DNA from: an uncultured Duncaniella sp.
Lineage (GTDB): Bacteria > Bacteroidota > Bacteroidia > Bacteroidales > Muribaculaceae
Length of the DNA stretch: 64,000 bases
Direction of reading: 5' to 3'
NCBI GenBank assembly: GCA_958352885.1
Contig: CATWQI010000006.1
Coordinates: 218,431 to 282,430, forward strand
Of this stretch, positions 15,852 to 25,587 are shown in pieces. Below the pieces are notes generated by a model. It saw only the letters and a program-made list of their open reading frames with translations. It was not told the DNA's origin and searched no databases. The translations under genes and the position numbers were made by a program. Numbering within the stretch: the stretch's first letter is position 1; each line of letters starts with the position of its first letter.

Positions 15852-16811
15852 ATGAAGGCACGTCTGATTATAAATCCTATATCCGGTACACGCAGCAAAG
15901 CAGGTCTTGACAGCTATGTCAAAGAAACACTCTGCCCTACGGGGTGGGAGGTCGAGGTGGTCTATACCCAATGTCACGGCGATGCCACGAGGCTTGCCGG
16001 CGAGGCGGTAGGGCTCGGCTTCGATGTGGTGCTGGCTGCCGGAGGCGATGGCACTATTAACGAGACAGCTGCGGCTCTGTGCGGTTCGCGCACTATACTC
16101 GGTATCATTCCTTGCGGTTCGGGCAACGGTCTGGCTCGTCACCTCGGCATACCGATTGATGTGCGTGAAGGTCTTAAGGTTATACTTGAGAATCATCCGA
16201 TGCCGATAGACTATGCCACGGTGAACGACAGGAAGTTTTTCTGTACGTTCGGTGTGGGATTCGATGCAGCTGTCAGCGAGGCATTCGCCCGCAAAAAGAC
16301 AAGAGGAAAGCTTACGTATATCCAGAGCACATTCGAGACCTATGCACACTATGAGCCTGAATACTATACTATCAGCGCCAACGGGAAGGTGCTGACCAAG
16401 AAAGCATTTCTTGTGGCGGTATGCAATGCGTCCCAGTATGGAAACAATGCTTACATAGCACCCCACGCTGCCATAGACGACGGTCTGCTTGATGTCACTA
16501 TAATCCATGCCGGCAACCTGTTTTCCACGGCGATAGTGGGTGTGGACATGCTTACCGGGATGATAGAGAAAAATGTGCTGATACAAACCTTCAGGACTCC
16601 ACATCTGGTGATAGAGCGGGAGAAGAAAGGGGTGGCGCATCTCGACGGCGAGCCTATGGATATAGAGCAGCGTCTGGATATAGATTGCCATCACCATGCC
16701 CTCAATGTTTACACGCCGCGCCACGTGCAGCCTTTCAAGCCGATACTGACTCCTGCCGCATCGATGTTCAATGACCTGAAGATAATGGTCAATAATATTT
16801 TCAACAAGTAA
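15852..16811 (+). CDS. diacylglycerol/lipid kinase family protein (YegS-like)
   Basis: The 319-aa protein has the DAGK signature GGDGTINE (64-71) and GSGNGLARHLGIP (89-101), plus GVGFDAAVSEAF and a C-terminal HLDGEP. It phosphorylates a lipid alcohol such as diacylglycerol or a sphingoid/undecaprenol-type lipid with ATP; Bacteroidales make sphingolipids, so several substrates are possible. It starts 45 bp after the CTD protein gene and converges on the flippase gene. Confidence 0.9.
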   Translation: MKARLIINPISGTRSKAGLDSYVKETLCPTGWEVEVVYTQCHGDATRLAGEAVGLGFDVVLAAGGDGTINETAAALCGSRTILGIIPCGSGNGLARHLGIPIDVREGLKVILENHPMPIDYATVNDRKFFCTFGVGFDAAVSEAFARKKTRGKLTYIQSTFETYAHYEPEYYTISANGKVLTKKAFLVAVCNASQYGNNAYIAPHAAIDDGLLDVTIIHAGNLFSTAIVGVDMLTGMIEKNVLIQTFRTPHLVIEREKKGVAHLDGEPMDIEQRLDIDCHHHALNVYTPRHVQPFKPILTPAASMFNDLKIMVNNIFNK

Positions 16812-16834
16812 TCAGCTTGGGAAAAATATAGCTT

Positions 16835-18331
16835 TTAATGTTTTTTATGCCGTGGTATGAGGTCGGAAAGACGGATATGTTCCATCCTTACCACCATCAG
16901 AATATAGGCTGCGAGCAGTGGCGTGCGGACAATCATGTTGAGCCAGGGTTTGGCATCAATGGCTATTACTTCGGAGACTATCCATAGCGCTATTGCCGCA
17001 AAGAAGTAGAACGCAAGCTTTGGGAGATTGTAATTTATAGGGTAGTAGATGCGTCCGAGTATGTAGCTGAGCGCCATCATGGAACCGTAGCAGCCGAAAG
17101 CAGCCCATGCGCAGCCCATATAGCCGTACTTGGGAACAAGAAGGACATTGAGCCCGATCGTGGCGGCGAGTCCGAATAATGAGAGCCACATTCCCCACGC
17201 CGTGCGGTCAGTGAGTTTGTACCAGAGCGAGAGGTTGAACGATATGCCGAAAAACAGCTCTGCTATCATGACGATAGGCACCACCTTCAGTCCGCTGAAA
17301 TAGTTTGTGGCGATGAAGTGGCGCAGTATGTCGAGATAGAACATCACTCCGAGGAAAATTACCATGGCGGATATCACAAACCATTTCATAGCGTCGCGGT
17401 AGCCTTGGAGTTTGTCTTCGCCGTTTTCCTTGGTGCGTGCGAATATGAACGGTTCGTAGGCGAAACGGAATGCCTGGATGAACATCACCATGACTATTGC
17501 TATTTTATAGTTGGCTCCGTAAATACCTACCTGTGCCATGGCGTTTGCTTTGTCGGGGTATAGGTCGGGGAGGAGGATGGAGTATATGTTCTGATTCATT
17601 ATGCCTGCGAGTCCGAGCACGAGGAGCGGGGCGGAATAGATTATCATCTCACGCCACAGGGTGAAGTTGAATTTCCATTTGAAGCCGTGGAGTTCGGGGA
17701 ATAGCAGCAGAAGGTTGAGAGCGGATGTGAACAGGTTGGCGAGGAATATGTAGCCTATGCCGAAATCAGGGTCATAGAACCAGGCTATCCATCCTGGTGC
17801 CTGTTTCCACAGCCAGGGGCAGATGAGTATGAAGAATAGATTGAGGACTATGTTGGCTCCAATGTTCACCAGCCGCAGCGCGGCAAAACGCATCGGTCGT
17901 TTGGAGTAGCGCAGGTAGCTGAATGGCAATGCCGTGAAGGCGTCGAGCGCCACGGCAATGGTCATCATGATGATGTAGCTCTCATGTAATCCGGCATGCA
18001 GCATTGCGGTGATGGGGTTGATGAACACACACACCAGTGCTATGAATGCCGTGGAAGTGATGGCAAGGGATATGAGGGAAGTGGAGTATACCTCCATGGC
18101 ATCCTTGTAGCGCTCGTGGTTGGCGAAACGGAAAAATCCTGTCTCCATTCCGTAAGTGAGCACTATGAGAGCGAGGGCGACAAGTGTGTAGATGTATATG
18201 ACCTCGCCATATTCGCCCGGAGGGAACATCCACGTGTACAACGGTACGAGACACCAGTTGAGAAATCGTCCTATTATGCTGCTAAGTCCATAGACAGCTG
18301 TGTCTTTAGCTAAACTTTTAATGCCTGACAT
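16835..18331 (-). CDS. polysaccharide/lipid-linked oligosaccharide flippase (MATE/Wzx-like)
   Basis: About 498 residues with 12-14 hydrophobic segments. It opens MSGIKSLAKDTAVYGLSS and FLNWCLVPLYTWMFPPGEYG, which is characteristic of the oligosaccharide flippase family. It likely moves a lipid-linked glycan or peptidoglycan precursor across the inner membrane. I chose the ATG at 18331 (preceded by GGAG) over a TTG at 18346 that overlaps the ruvB stop. It lies 11 bp after ruvB and is probably co-transcribed with it. Confidence 0.88.
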   Translation of the reverse strand: MSGIKSLAKDTAVYGLSSIIGRFLNWCLVPLYTWMFPPGEYGEVIYIYTLVALALIVLTYGMETGFFRFANHERYKDAMEVYSTSLISLAITSTAFIALVCVFINPITAMLHAGLHESYIIMMTIAVALDAFTALPFSYLRYSKRPMRFAALRLVNIGANIVLNLFFILICPWLWKQAPGWIAWFYDPDFGIGYIFLANLFTSALNLLLLFPELHGFKWKFNFTLWREMIIYSAPLLVLGLAGIMNQNIYSILLPDLYPDKANAMAQVGIYGANYKIAIVMVMFIQAFRFAYEPFIFARTKENGEDKLQGYRDAMKWFVISAMVIFLGVMFYLDILRHFIATNYFSGLKVVPIVMIAELFFGISFNLSLWYKLTDRTAWGMWLSLFGLAATIGLNVLLVPKYGYMGCAWAAFGCYGSMMALSYILGRIYYPINYNLPKLAFYFFAAIALWIVSEVIAIDAKPWLNMIVRTPLLAAYILMVVRMEHIRLSDLIPRHKKH

Positions 18332-18342
18332 GACTCCAATTG

Positions 18343-19374
18343 TCAATTAAAATCTATTTCCATCTGTGGAGTGGTGCCACTGAATGGATTGATGTGTAGG
18401 TGATTGTATGCGAGAGAGGTTACCTCACGACCACGTGGGGTACGGCGGAGGAAGCCTTCCATGATGAGAAACGGCTCGTATACCTCCTCGATGGTGTCCT
18501 GCTCTTCGCCGATAGCGGTAGCTATAGTGGAGAGTCCAACGGGTCCTCCGTTGAATTTGTTTATCATTGTCAGCAGGAGCTTGTGGTCCATCTCGTCGAG
18601 TCCGTAGCGGTCTATGTTGAGTGCTTCGAGAGCGAAACGTGCTATCTCAGGCTCGATGTCACCTGTGCCTTTCACCTGTGCGAAATCACGAACGCGCCGG
18701 AGGAGCGAGTTGGCTATACGGGGGGTGCCTCGGCTGCGCATGGCTATCTCGTGGGCTGCCTCGGCTGTGCATTTGACTCCGAGCAGGGCTGCTGAGCGGA
18801 GTATGATTCGTTCGAGTACTTCGTGATTGTAATATTCCAAATGGCAGTTTATGCCGAAACGGGCGCGCATCGGAGCCGTGAGCATACCTGAACGAGTGGT
18901 TGCGCCTACCAGCGTGAAGGGTGACAGTGACAGCTGTACGGAGCGTGCGCCCGGACCCTTGTCTATCATGATGTCAATACGGTAATCCTCCATTGCGGAA
19001 TAGAGGTATTCCTCCACCACCCGGCTGAGACGGTGGATTTCATCAATGAAAAGCACGTCGTTTTCCTCCAGTGACGTCAGTATTCCAGCCAAATCACCCG
19101 GCTTGTCAAGTACTGGTCCGGAGGTGACCTTGAAGTTGACGCCTAATTCGTTGGCGATGATGCCTGCGAGGGTTGTTTTGCCGAGTCCCGGAGGTCCGAA
19201 CAGGAGCAGGTGGTCAAGCGCTTCGCCGCGCATGCGTGCTGCCTGGACGAAGACCTTGAGATTCTCTACTATCTTCTCTTGCCCGTTGAAGGAGTCGAAG
19301 TACGATGGACGCAGCGCCTTCTCAAAATCCTTGTCACGGTTTATATTGTCATGTATGTCGAAGTCATTTTCCAT
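18343..19374 (-). CDS. ruvB: RuvB Holliday-junction branch-migration ATPase
   Basis: The 343-aa protein has Walker A GPPGLGKTT (60-68), Walker B DEIH (111-114), the sensor GATTRSG and the C-terminal winged-helix segment ending TPRGREVT. RuvB forms the hexameric motor of RuvAB that drives branch migration in recombination repair. Length and motifs are normal. A promoter sits just upstream at 19385-19418 (minus strand). Confidence 0.97.
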   Translation of the reverse strand: MENDFDIHDNINRDKDFEKALRPSYFDSFNGQEKIVENLKVFVQAARMRGEALDHLLLFGPPGLGKTTLAGIIANELGVNFKVTSGPVLDKPGDLAGILTSLEENDVLFIDEIHRLSRVVEEYLYSAMEDYRIDIMIDKGPGARSVQLSLSPFTLVGATTRSGMLTAPMRARFGINCHLEYYNHEVLERIILRSAALLGVKCTAEAAHEIAMRSRGTPRIANSLLRRVRDFAQVKGTGDIEPEIARFALEALNIDRYGLDEMDHKLLLTMINKFNGGPVGLSTIATAIGEEQDTIEEVYEPFLIMEGFLRRTPRGREVTSLAYNHLHINPFSGTTPQMEIDFN

Positions 19375-19384
19375 ATTTACCCTG

Positions 19385-19418
19385 CAAAATTAGTGAATTT
19401 CTGCCTAAAAAGAGCAAA
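19385..19418 (-). promoter_or_regulatory. ruvB promoter
   Basis: On the minus strand TAATTTTG (19392-19385) is preceded by TTTG (19418-19415) with a 22-bp spacer, 10 bp from the ruvB ATG. It separates ruvB from the upstream three-gene operon on the same strand. Confidence 0.6.
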
Positions 19419-19436
19419 CATGGAGGAAAAGAGACA

Positions 19437-22400
19437 TCATAGCTGGAGCAGTCCCGGTTCTATGAGACGGAGGGTTATGAGAGTGAATGTGTCGGTGTCG
19501 CTTGTGATGACCGTCTGAGGCGGGAATGAGAAGAGCGGATTGCTGAGCTGGCGCCATGAAGCGAGCTGGTCATGGTGAATGTTGAGGGCGGCATAACGTG
19601 TCTCACGGGTATTGTCGTTGTCGTTATGACGTGTAGTCACTGCTGCCATTCGGTTGAGCCTTTTCATCAGAGGGTCGAGTTGTGGCGGCATCACGTAATC
19701 GTACACGGCACGGCTGCGCAGATAGTCACCCATGTTGAAGTCGCTGAGAAGTGCTTTTATGGCGTCGCGTGTCAGGTGTTCGAGATTGTTTCTCACATCC
19801 TGAATCACACTCTCGGTGAGTGCGAATGTCTTGAACTGCTCCATGAGGTCGATACGGGAGGTAATCTCCTCGCTGTGTTCTCCGAAATATTTTCCGAGCA
19901 GGTCTGTATCGGTCAGCGTCACGAACATTCCGCGGCTTTCCGATGAAATTCCTGCGGCTTTTGCCGAGTCCTCGGTATGCCAGCAGAGGAGATTGGAGTT
20001 ATAGCCCACAAGCCGCTGGTAAGTGGTGTCAAGTTCGGAAGCAAGCTGGTATATTGAGTCAATGACCATTCCTCCGATGTGAAATTTCAATTGCATCTCC
20101 AGTAGTCGGCGTTTTTCGGTGTGTACTCTGTCGGCTATCTCTCCGATTTCTTCGTTGAGTTCGAGTTTTTTCTTGCGGCGAGCCGTGGTGTAATGCAGCC
20201 ACATGAGCACGGCTATGAATGTGACTATGGCTGCCGCCACCCAGTACCATTTGGCGTAGTCTATGCCGAAATAGTTGGTGATGATGCCGGATGCTCCAAG
20301 CCCGAGCAGGGCGATGCCACTGACGCGCAGGCAGTTTATGAGGTAGCGTCGGCAGAATTCATTGAGGGTAGTGGTGAACTGGTTGACCAGCGACAGGCGG
20401 TGGTTCTCCAGCACAAGAAGCCGGCTTGCCGAAGCTTCTTCGGCGAGGCGGCGGAGCTCGTTGCGGACGTTGGGCTGCGCAAGGCGGGCGAGGAGGTCGC
20501 TGTAATAGCGGTAATTGCTCTCGTAGGTGTGTATGAGAGATGAGAGGTGTATCTTCGCCTCGTCAAGGGCATTGTTGATGGCTGCCATCTTGATTTGTAT
20601 CTCCGTGCCGCCAAACTGAGCCACAAGCTGTGGCACTTTCCCTTCACGTGACAAATCAGGTACCCCTTCGGTGGTCTTGGTGATGATGAAGGCGAAACGG
20701 TTGAATTCCGGGTCGTCGATATAGGCTGACGAGATGTAGCAATATCCGTTGTCGCCGAAGTCTGTACCCCATGAGTTGCGCACTATGTAACATTTGTCAC
20801 GCACGGAATAGCCCACAAGCACCATGGCGTGATAGCCTACATCCTTATCCTCCGATGTGTCCGACGGTCGGCTGATATAACCGTCGGTCCCGGCTCCGAA
20901 ATCTTCGTAAAGGTGCAGGGAGAAGCCTACCGGGTACCCTTCGGAGAGTGCGGACGTAAGCAGCCGGTGGTTCTCGACTATGGCGTCATACTTGTTGCCG
21001 TCGCTCACGAGAGGTATCTGCCGGGCTTCGAGCACACGGTGGCTTGAGGCATCCTCCGTGGCTGTGGCTGAGGGTTTGTTAAGTATCTTGTCCACCTCGT
21101 ATGGATAAAGAGCCTCGGTACATATACCGTATTTGCCGAGAGCCTCAAGCTGCTCGTGGAAGTTGCTCCCCCCTTCGGGGCGACCGGTGAGCACATTGGT
21201 GTGATAGAACAGATAGCGCTCGCTCATGTCTGCCTTGGGTTTGTCGGGATTAAGGCGGTTCATGATGGACTCGTACATGGACACTACCGAGAATGACGAG
21301 CATGAGCCCAGTTCCTTCTGGTTGCGGATACCGGAGAAGAAGGTGCGGAGGTCGACAGAAGGCGCTGTCTTTAGTCCCGGAGATGGTGTGTAGGTCTCGC
21401 TTAGCGGTTGCTCCACGACTTCTGCTTCCGACTTGACAAGGTTGCGGATGCGGAAGCCCTCTTCGGTAAGTTCTCCATCCTTCATAACCTCGTTGTCGGC
21501 ATTTTTACGCAGAGTGTCAAGCTCTGATTCCTTGCGGCGTACAAATGCGGTGAGATCGAGTATGTCCGATTTTAGCTGCTTTATGTCGGCGAGCGGATTG
21601 AATGCGTAACTGTTGCGGATATCCTCTGCTGCGATGCCTGTCTCGCTGTCCACAGGCTCCGGATACTTTAACTCCTCGTACTCGCCTCTGAAAGGGAGAA
21701 GGGGAGTGCCGGGGGCATTGGAATTGTAAGCCTCAAGGTATAGTTCCACGGGCTGGGTGAAAGCATCGTCGAGCAGGAGTGTCTGTTGCTTGTACAGCAT
21801 CCCCCTCAGGCGTGGATTGTCACGTCCGAGTACCATGGCGAGGGTTGCCTCTTTTTCGGGGAGCGAGAGCGAGTCATCGCTCATGAACGTTGTGAGGCGT
21901 TTGCCCAGGCTGTCTACATCTTCCTGGAGCTTCGGGTGTACTTTGGCAGCGATTTCTCCTTCCGGAAGGCGTTTTGCCACAAGCGGCTCCACTTCCCGGT
22001 CATAGAATTCGTTGAAGAAGTTGTCAACCCCGGTGAGTGTCTTGAATGCACGGTCGGCTGCACCCTGGGCATCGACATTCTCAATGGTGATTCCTACCTT
22101 GTCGAGAGCCGCTACGAATGAACGGTGTAGGAGATAGTCGATGATTTCGTTACGGTTGAATTCCACCCTTGACAGACCTACGCCAATCGTCATGCCTGAG
22201 GCGTTCTCATAGATGGCGGGTACGTAGAGGTCACGGAAGTTCTCAATCAGCGCGCTGAAAAATGCTGATAGGAATCTTGCCAGCAATTCGAGGTCGAACC
22301 CTATTGCCGCACCTGACGCCACATAGTCGTCAATTACTGAGAATGTGTGCTGGAACGGCGCATTTGCCAGTGCTGCTGATATTCCGCTGATGTTTTCGCT

Positions 22401-22778
22401 CTGATTTTTGCGGGCTTCATCGCATTTCCCGAGTCCAACCGCTTCGGTGAGTGTCATCTGCAGACCGATGACTTCGAGCGACACAGGGTTTGTGAGGTCG
22501 GTGAGTGCTCGGATGGCATCCGTTGCCTTGGCGGTGGCGCTTGCCTCTGCCAGCGGCACCACGGCTACCAGATGTAGTGTGGTGTCGGTGGCGTCAAGCT
22601 GTATTAACTCCCTGTATACGCCGTTGAGTCTGGCGGTCAGTTCCGTAAGGCTTGTGTCACGGCAGCTGACGCTTCGGTAAAGAGTTGCCGAAAATCCAGA
22701 TGCATCCATCCGGGCATCAATCATCGATTCCAGGTCAGAAGTGGTGTCGGAGAGCCAGAGAGTTACTATGGGAGTCAT
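19437..22778 (-). CDS. 1113-aa membrane protein with papain-like (C1) protease domain
   Basis: The N-terminal 450 residues resemble no family I know. A papain-fold domain (about 475-700) has an intact triad: Cys493 in KELGSCSSFSVV, His650 in HAMVLVGY and Asn668 in NSWGTDFGDNGYCYI. It is followed by a helical region and two close transmembrane helices (about 810-870), then a coiled-coil-like C-terminal part. There is no signal peptide, so the membrane hairpin should leave the protease and both ends in the cytoplasm. It is the last gene of an operon, 12 bp after the tubulin-like gene. The substrate is unknown; cleavage of a partner of the vWA/tubulin complex is one possibility. Confidence 0.8.
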   Translation of the reverse strand: MTPIVTLWLSDTTSDLESMIDARMDASGFSATLYRSVSCRDTSLTELTARLNGVYRELIQLDATDTTLHLVAVVPLAEASATAKATDAIRALTDLTNPVSLEVIGLQMTLTEAVGLGKCDEARKNQSENISGISAALANAPFQHTFSVIDDYVASGAAIGFDLELLARFLSAFFSALIENFRDLYVPAIYENASGMTIGVGLSRVEFNRNEIIDYLLHRSFVAALDKVGITIENVDAQGAADRAFKTLTGVDNFFNEFYDREVEPLVAKRLPEGEIAAKVHPKLQEDVDSLGKRLTTFMSDDSLSLPEKEATLAMVLGRDNPRLRGMLYKQQTLLLDDAFTQPVELYLEAYNSNAPGTPLLPFRGEYEELKYPEPVDSETGIAAEDIRNSYAFNPLADIKQLKSDILDLTAFVRRKESELDTLRKNADNEVMKDGELTEEGFRIRNLVKSEAEVVEQPLSETYTPSPGLKTAPSVDLRTFFSGIRNQKELGSCSSFSVVSMYESIMNRLNPDKPKADMSERYLFYHTNVLTGRPEGGSNFHEQLEALGKYGICTEALYPYEVDKILNKPSATATEDASSHRVLEARQIPLVSDGNKYDAIVENHRLLTSALSEGYPVGFSLHLYEDFGAGTDGYISRPSDTSEDKDVGYHAMVLVGYSVRDKCYIVRNSWGTDFGDNGYCYISSAYIDDPEFNRFAFIITKTTEGVPDLSREGKVPQLVAQFGGTEIQIKMAAINNALDEAKIHLSSLIHTYESNYRYYSDLLARLAQPNVRNELRRLAEEASASRLLVLENHRLSLVNQFTTTLNEFCRRYLINCLRVSGIALLGLGASGIITNYFGIDYAKWYWVAAAIVTFIAVLMWLHYTTARRKKKLELNEEIGEIADRVHTEKRRLLEMQLKFHIGGMVIDSIYQLASELDTTYQRLVGYNSNLLCWHTEDSAKAAGISSESRGMFVTLTDTDLLGKYFGEHSEEITSRIDLMEQFKTFALTESVIQDVRNNLEHLTRDAIKALLSDFNMGDYLRSRAVYDYVMPPQLDPLMKRLNRMAAVTTRHNDNDNTRETRYAALNIHHDQLASWRQLSNPLFSFPPQTVITSDTDTFTLITLRLIEPGLLQL

Positions 22779-22790
22779 GGGTAATTATAA

Positions 22791-25565
22791 TCAGAGTTCG
22801 AGTATGAAGTTGATTTCCTTATTGATGAGTTCGTACTCTTCGGGGTAAAGGGTTATCTGGTCAATAGAGATGGGACAGAGCGACATTTCGGACAGATAAG
22901 TGCCGTTTTCGGCTGCTTCCTTAGCGGCTGCATTGCACTTGCGTAACGTATTGTCCGGTCCGGGAATGTCGAGCTTGATTATGGCTGCGTCAAATTCTGC
23001 CTGGAGCACGTCGAGATTCTCGATGAAGAAACGGTATGCGTCACCACGGGATGAACCCATATCGACCTTAAAGCCGGTGAGTGGCTGACCGCCCAGACCT
23101 CGGCTCTTGACCTGGTACATACCTTTTGCATTGTCGCGGGTGATGAATCCGTAAATAATGCCGAGTACCCACATTTCAAGCGCTTTCTGCTCTGACACTT
23201 CGTCGCGCGGCACGAGTGAGAAGCGTTCCTTTGACATGCGGCGGCACAGGTCGGCATCCCAGTGCGAGGTGAACTCCTTGTTGGCCTCGAAGCGTTCGTA
23301 CTCTGCCTCATAATTGTCAATGGCTGTGAGGGTGAATACCGGGAGTACTCCTATCTGCCTGTAAATGATGACACGGTCGGTTATGCCGGTCGAGGCGAAG
23401 TCCATGTTGCTTCCTCCGGGCACGAGGTTCTTTAGCATGCCGTTCTTGGAGAGGCGTGATTTTTTCTTGTCTGCTACACCTACATAGTAGCTGTCGGCAG
23501 GATATGACTTCACATCGGCATCATAGCCGCGGTAGTTGTAGGTGAATAGCGGAAGAGACTTCTGTAGAGCCCGGTTGCATAGATTTACGAGCGCATCCTC
23601 GGAGAGCTCGTTGAGCACGTCGTCGACCGAGCGGCTGTCGTAAGCCTTGGTGCCCGGCAGAGCGTTTACGAAACGGAGCAGTCGCTCCCCTGTCTGCGAT
23701 GAGGTCATTCCGGAGATTGCCATCAGGCTCCCTTCCACGGACATTGATTTGACAAAGTCGTCGAACACAATGTCGCTTGCCGGACATGTCACATTTTCCA
23801 CTTCGCTGAGGGCGAGATCAATCTGGAAGAATGAGGTGTTACCGATGTTCTGGCGTATCTGCTCGATGGTGGCGTTGCTCTGTTCGCGTACAGCCTGAAG
23901 GTTGCGGATTATAATGTTGATTCGGTCGAAGTTGCCTGACACTTCGCTCTGGAGCCAGTTGTAGAATTCTCGTGCCATCTCACGACGTTTGATTTCACGG
24001 CGCTGTTTGGCTATTTTCATTGTTGCGGCGCAGACATCTTCGATGAGCTGCTTTTTGCCTCGTTTGAGCAGAGTGCTCATGCAGTCGCTCAGCTCCTTGC
24101 AGAGGGTGTCGCGTTTGCTTTCCAGGCGAGGGAGTTCCTCCTCCAGCTTGGTGATTTCTGTTTTCATCTCATTGCGGCACAGTTCAATCTGCGTGTTGAT
24201 GGCGTGAAGGATGTTCTCGCACAGGAACACTCCGCATTCGCGGTCGATCTGTTTGAGCATGAGGTCGTCAAGAGCGGTTCCGACTTTGAGTTTCAGTGCG
24301 TCGAGTTTCTCGTCAAGCACTTCGTTTTTCTCCATAGCCACCACATTGGTGAAATGTTCGGTTTCGGGCTTGGGGTTTTCGGGGTTGTCAAGGTCGGCGA
24401 GTTTTCGGGGGGAGTCAGGAGCCATGAAGTAGTCTATCACGTCGTCATGGTCGAGATTCTCACGGATTTTTGTCTCGTCAATCCAGTTGTTGGCAATCTG
24501 CGAGGGGTCGTCGCAGCCACCGTTGAGCATTCGGTTTATGAGCTGGAGGCGTGCCTTCTGTGCGTAGATTTTGCCGAGAGCCGCTCCGTCAAATACAATT
24601 TCGCTGACACCGAATCCGGCTGCCCATGCCTTTTTATTGACAAGGTCCATTGAGCCGTCGCTGATGACTTTAGCCACATTGTCGCTCACGGAGGCGGTAG
24701 CTACGCTGAGTTCGCCGATAGATGTGACAAGAGCCAGGGAAATCATTTCGCAGAGCTGATCCACATTGGAGAAAATGTCACCGTTGGCATTCTGGTTATC
24801 AATGAAATAGAATGCGGTGAAGGGGCGGTCGTTCACCTTGGTAACCTCACGCAGCCATTTTATCTCGACAGGTGTGCATATTGGGTCGAGATGCATGAGG
24901 TAATCGAGGTCCTTGATGGCTCCGAATGCGTTGGGACGCACCCGCACCATGGCTGCGCCCTGCATCATGGCGCGGAACACATCAGCCATCACAGCGTAGC
25001 CTGAGAGCTTCACAGCGGGTTCGATGTCGCGGATGAGATAAGCCATGTTGAGGAATGTGCCGCAGCCAGTGCCGCCGCTTATGGAGAAAATCATGTGGAT
25101 TTCCATGTCGTTTGACAGCAGTCCGTAGCGTTCGTTGTCGATGATTGCCGCTGACTTGATTTGTCCGATTTTGGTCTGTATGCGGTTGCGCACGTCATCC
25201 TCATGGATAGTGATGGCGAAACGTCCGTTTGACCTTACCTGTCCGGCTCCGATATTAAGAGCCGAAAGCGCCCCTGCATTAGACTGGGGGAGCCATGAGA
25301 ATTTATTTGGAGTGCGGTTGTAAGTCTGTGTGGGATTTGTGACACATATTGGAAGCTGCTCAGCCACAGAAAGAGAGATGGGTGTGCCGTCCTTGGCGGG
25401 TATAGATTTATTATACACGCCGCCGTCAGTGTCTATACCGAGAAATCCTATCATCGGTGGGATTTCACCGTAGGTGTCATAGAGCATCTTCTTGGTGTGA
25501 AGGAGGGCGTTCATACCGGTCCCGCCGAGACCGATGAACAGTGTGCGTCTGAGCTTGGTTGACAT
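22791..25565 (-). CDS. tubulin/FtsZ-like GTPase-fold protein (Tubulin_2 type)
   Basis: This 924-aa protein opens RRTLFIGLGGTGMNALLHTK (GLGGTG at 12-17), then GFLGIDTDG. It has the tubulin signature loop as SGGTGCG near residues 163-169, embedded in IFSISGGTGCGTFLNMAY. These fit the large 'tubulin-like' family, not cell-division FtsZ (about 400 aa). A coiled coil spans about 465-535. Published genome-context work on FtsZ-like families (Makarova and Koonin) linked such proteins to vWA proteins and membrane remodelling; this neighbourhood agrees. GTP binding and polymerisation are inference. It lies 22 bp after the vWA gene and 12 bp before the protease gene. Confidence 0.85.
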   Translation of the reverse strand: MSTKLRRTLFIGLGGTGMNALLHTKKMLYDTYGEIPPMIGFLGIDTDGGVYNKSIPAKDGTPISLSVAEQLPICVTNPTQTYNRTPNKFSWLPQSNAGALSALNIGAGQVRSNGRFAITIHEDDVRNRIQTKIGQIKSAAIIDNERYGLLSNDMEIHMIFSISGGTGCGTFLNMAYLIRDIEPAVKLSGYAVMADVFRAMMQGAAMVRVRPNAFGAIKDLDYLMHLDPICTPVEIKWLREVTKVNDRPFTAFYFIDNQNANGDIFSNVDQLCEMISLALVTSIGELSVATASVSDNVAKVISDGSMDLVNKKAWAAGFGVSEIVFDGAALGKIYAQKARLQLINRMLNGGCDDPSQIANNWIDETKIRENLDHDDVIDYFMAPDSPRKLADLDNPENPKPETEHFTNVVAMEKNEVLDEKLDALKLKVGTALDDLMLKQIDRECGVFLCENILHAINTQIELCRNEMKTEITKLEEELPRLESKRDTLCKELSDCMSTLLKRGKKQLIEDVCAATMKIAKQRREIKRREMAREFYNWLQSEVSGNFDRINIIIRNLQAVREQSNATIEQIRQNIGNTSFFQIDLALSEVENVTCPASDIVFDDFVKSMSVEGSLMAISGMTSSQTGERLLRFVNALPGTKAYDSRSVDDVLNELSEDALVNLCNRALQKSLPLFTYNYRGYDADVKSYPADSYYVGVADKKKSRLSKNGMLKNLVPGGSNMDFASTGITDRVIIYRQIGVLPVFTLTAIDNYEAEYERFEANKEFTSHWDADLCRRMSKERFSLVPRDEVSEQKALEMWVLGIIYGFITRDNAKGMYQVKSRGLGGQPLTGFKVDMGSSRGDAYRFFIENLDVLQAEFDAAIIKLDIPGPDNTLRKCNAAAKEAAENGTYLSEMSLCPISIDQITLYPEEYELINKEINFILEL

Positions 25566-25587
25566 AGTTATATGGAGATATTAGTTA

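Noticed and set aside
18400..18826. Plus-strand ORFs opposite ruvB
   Set aside because: Antisense shadows of the highly conserved ruvB reading frame.
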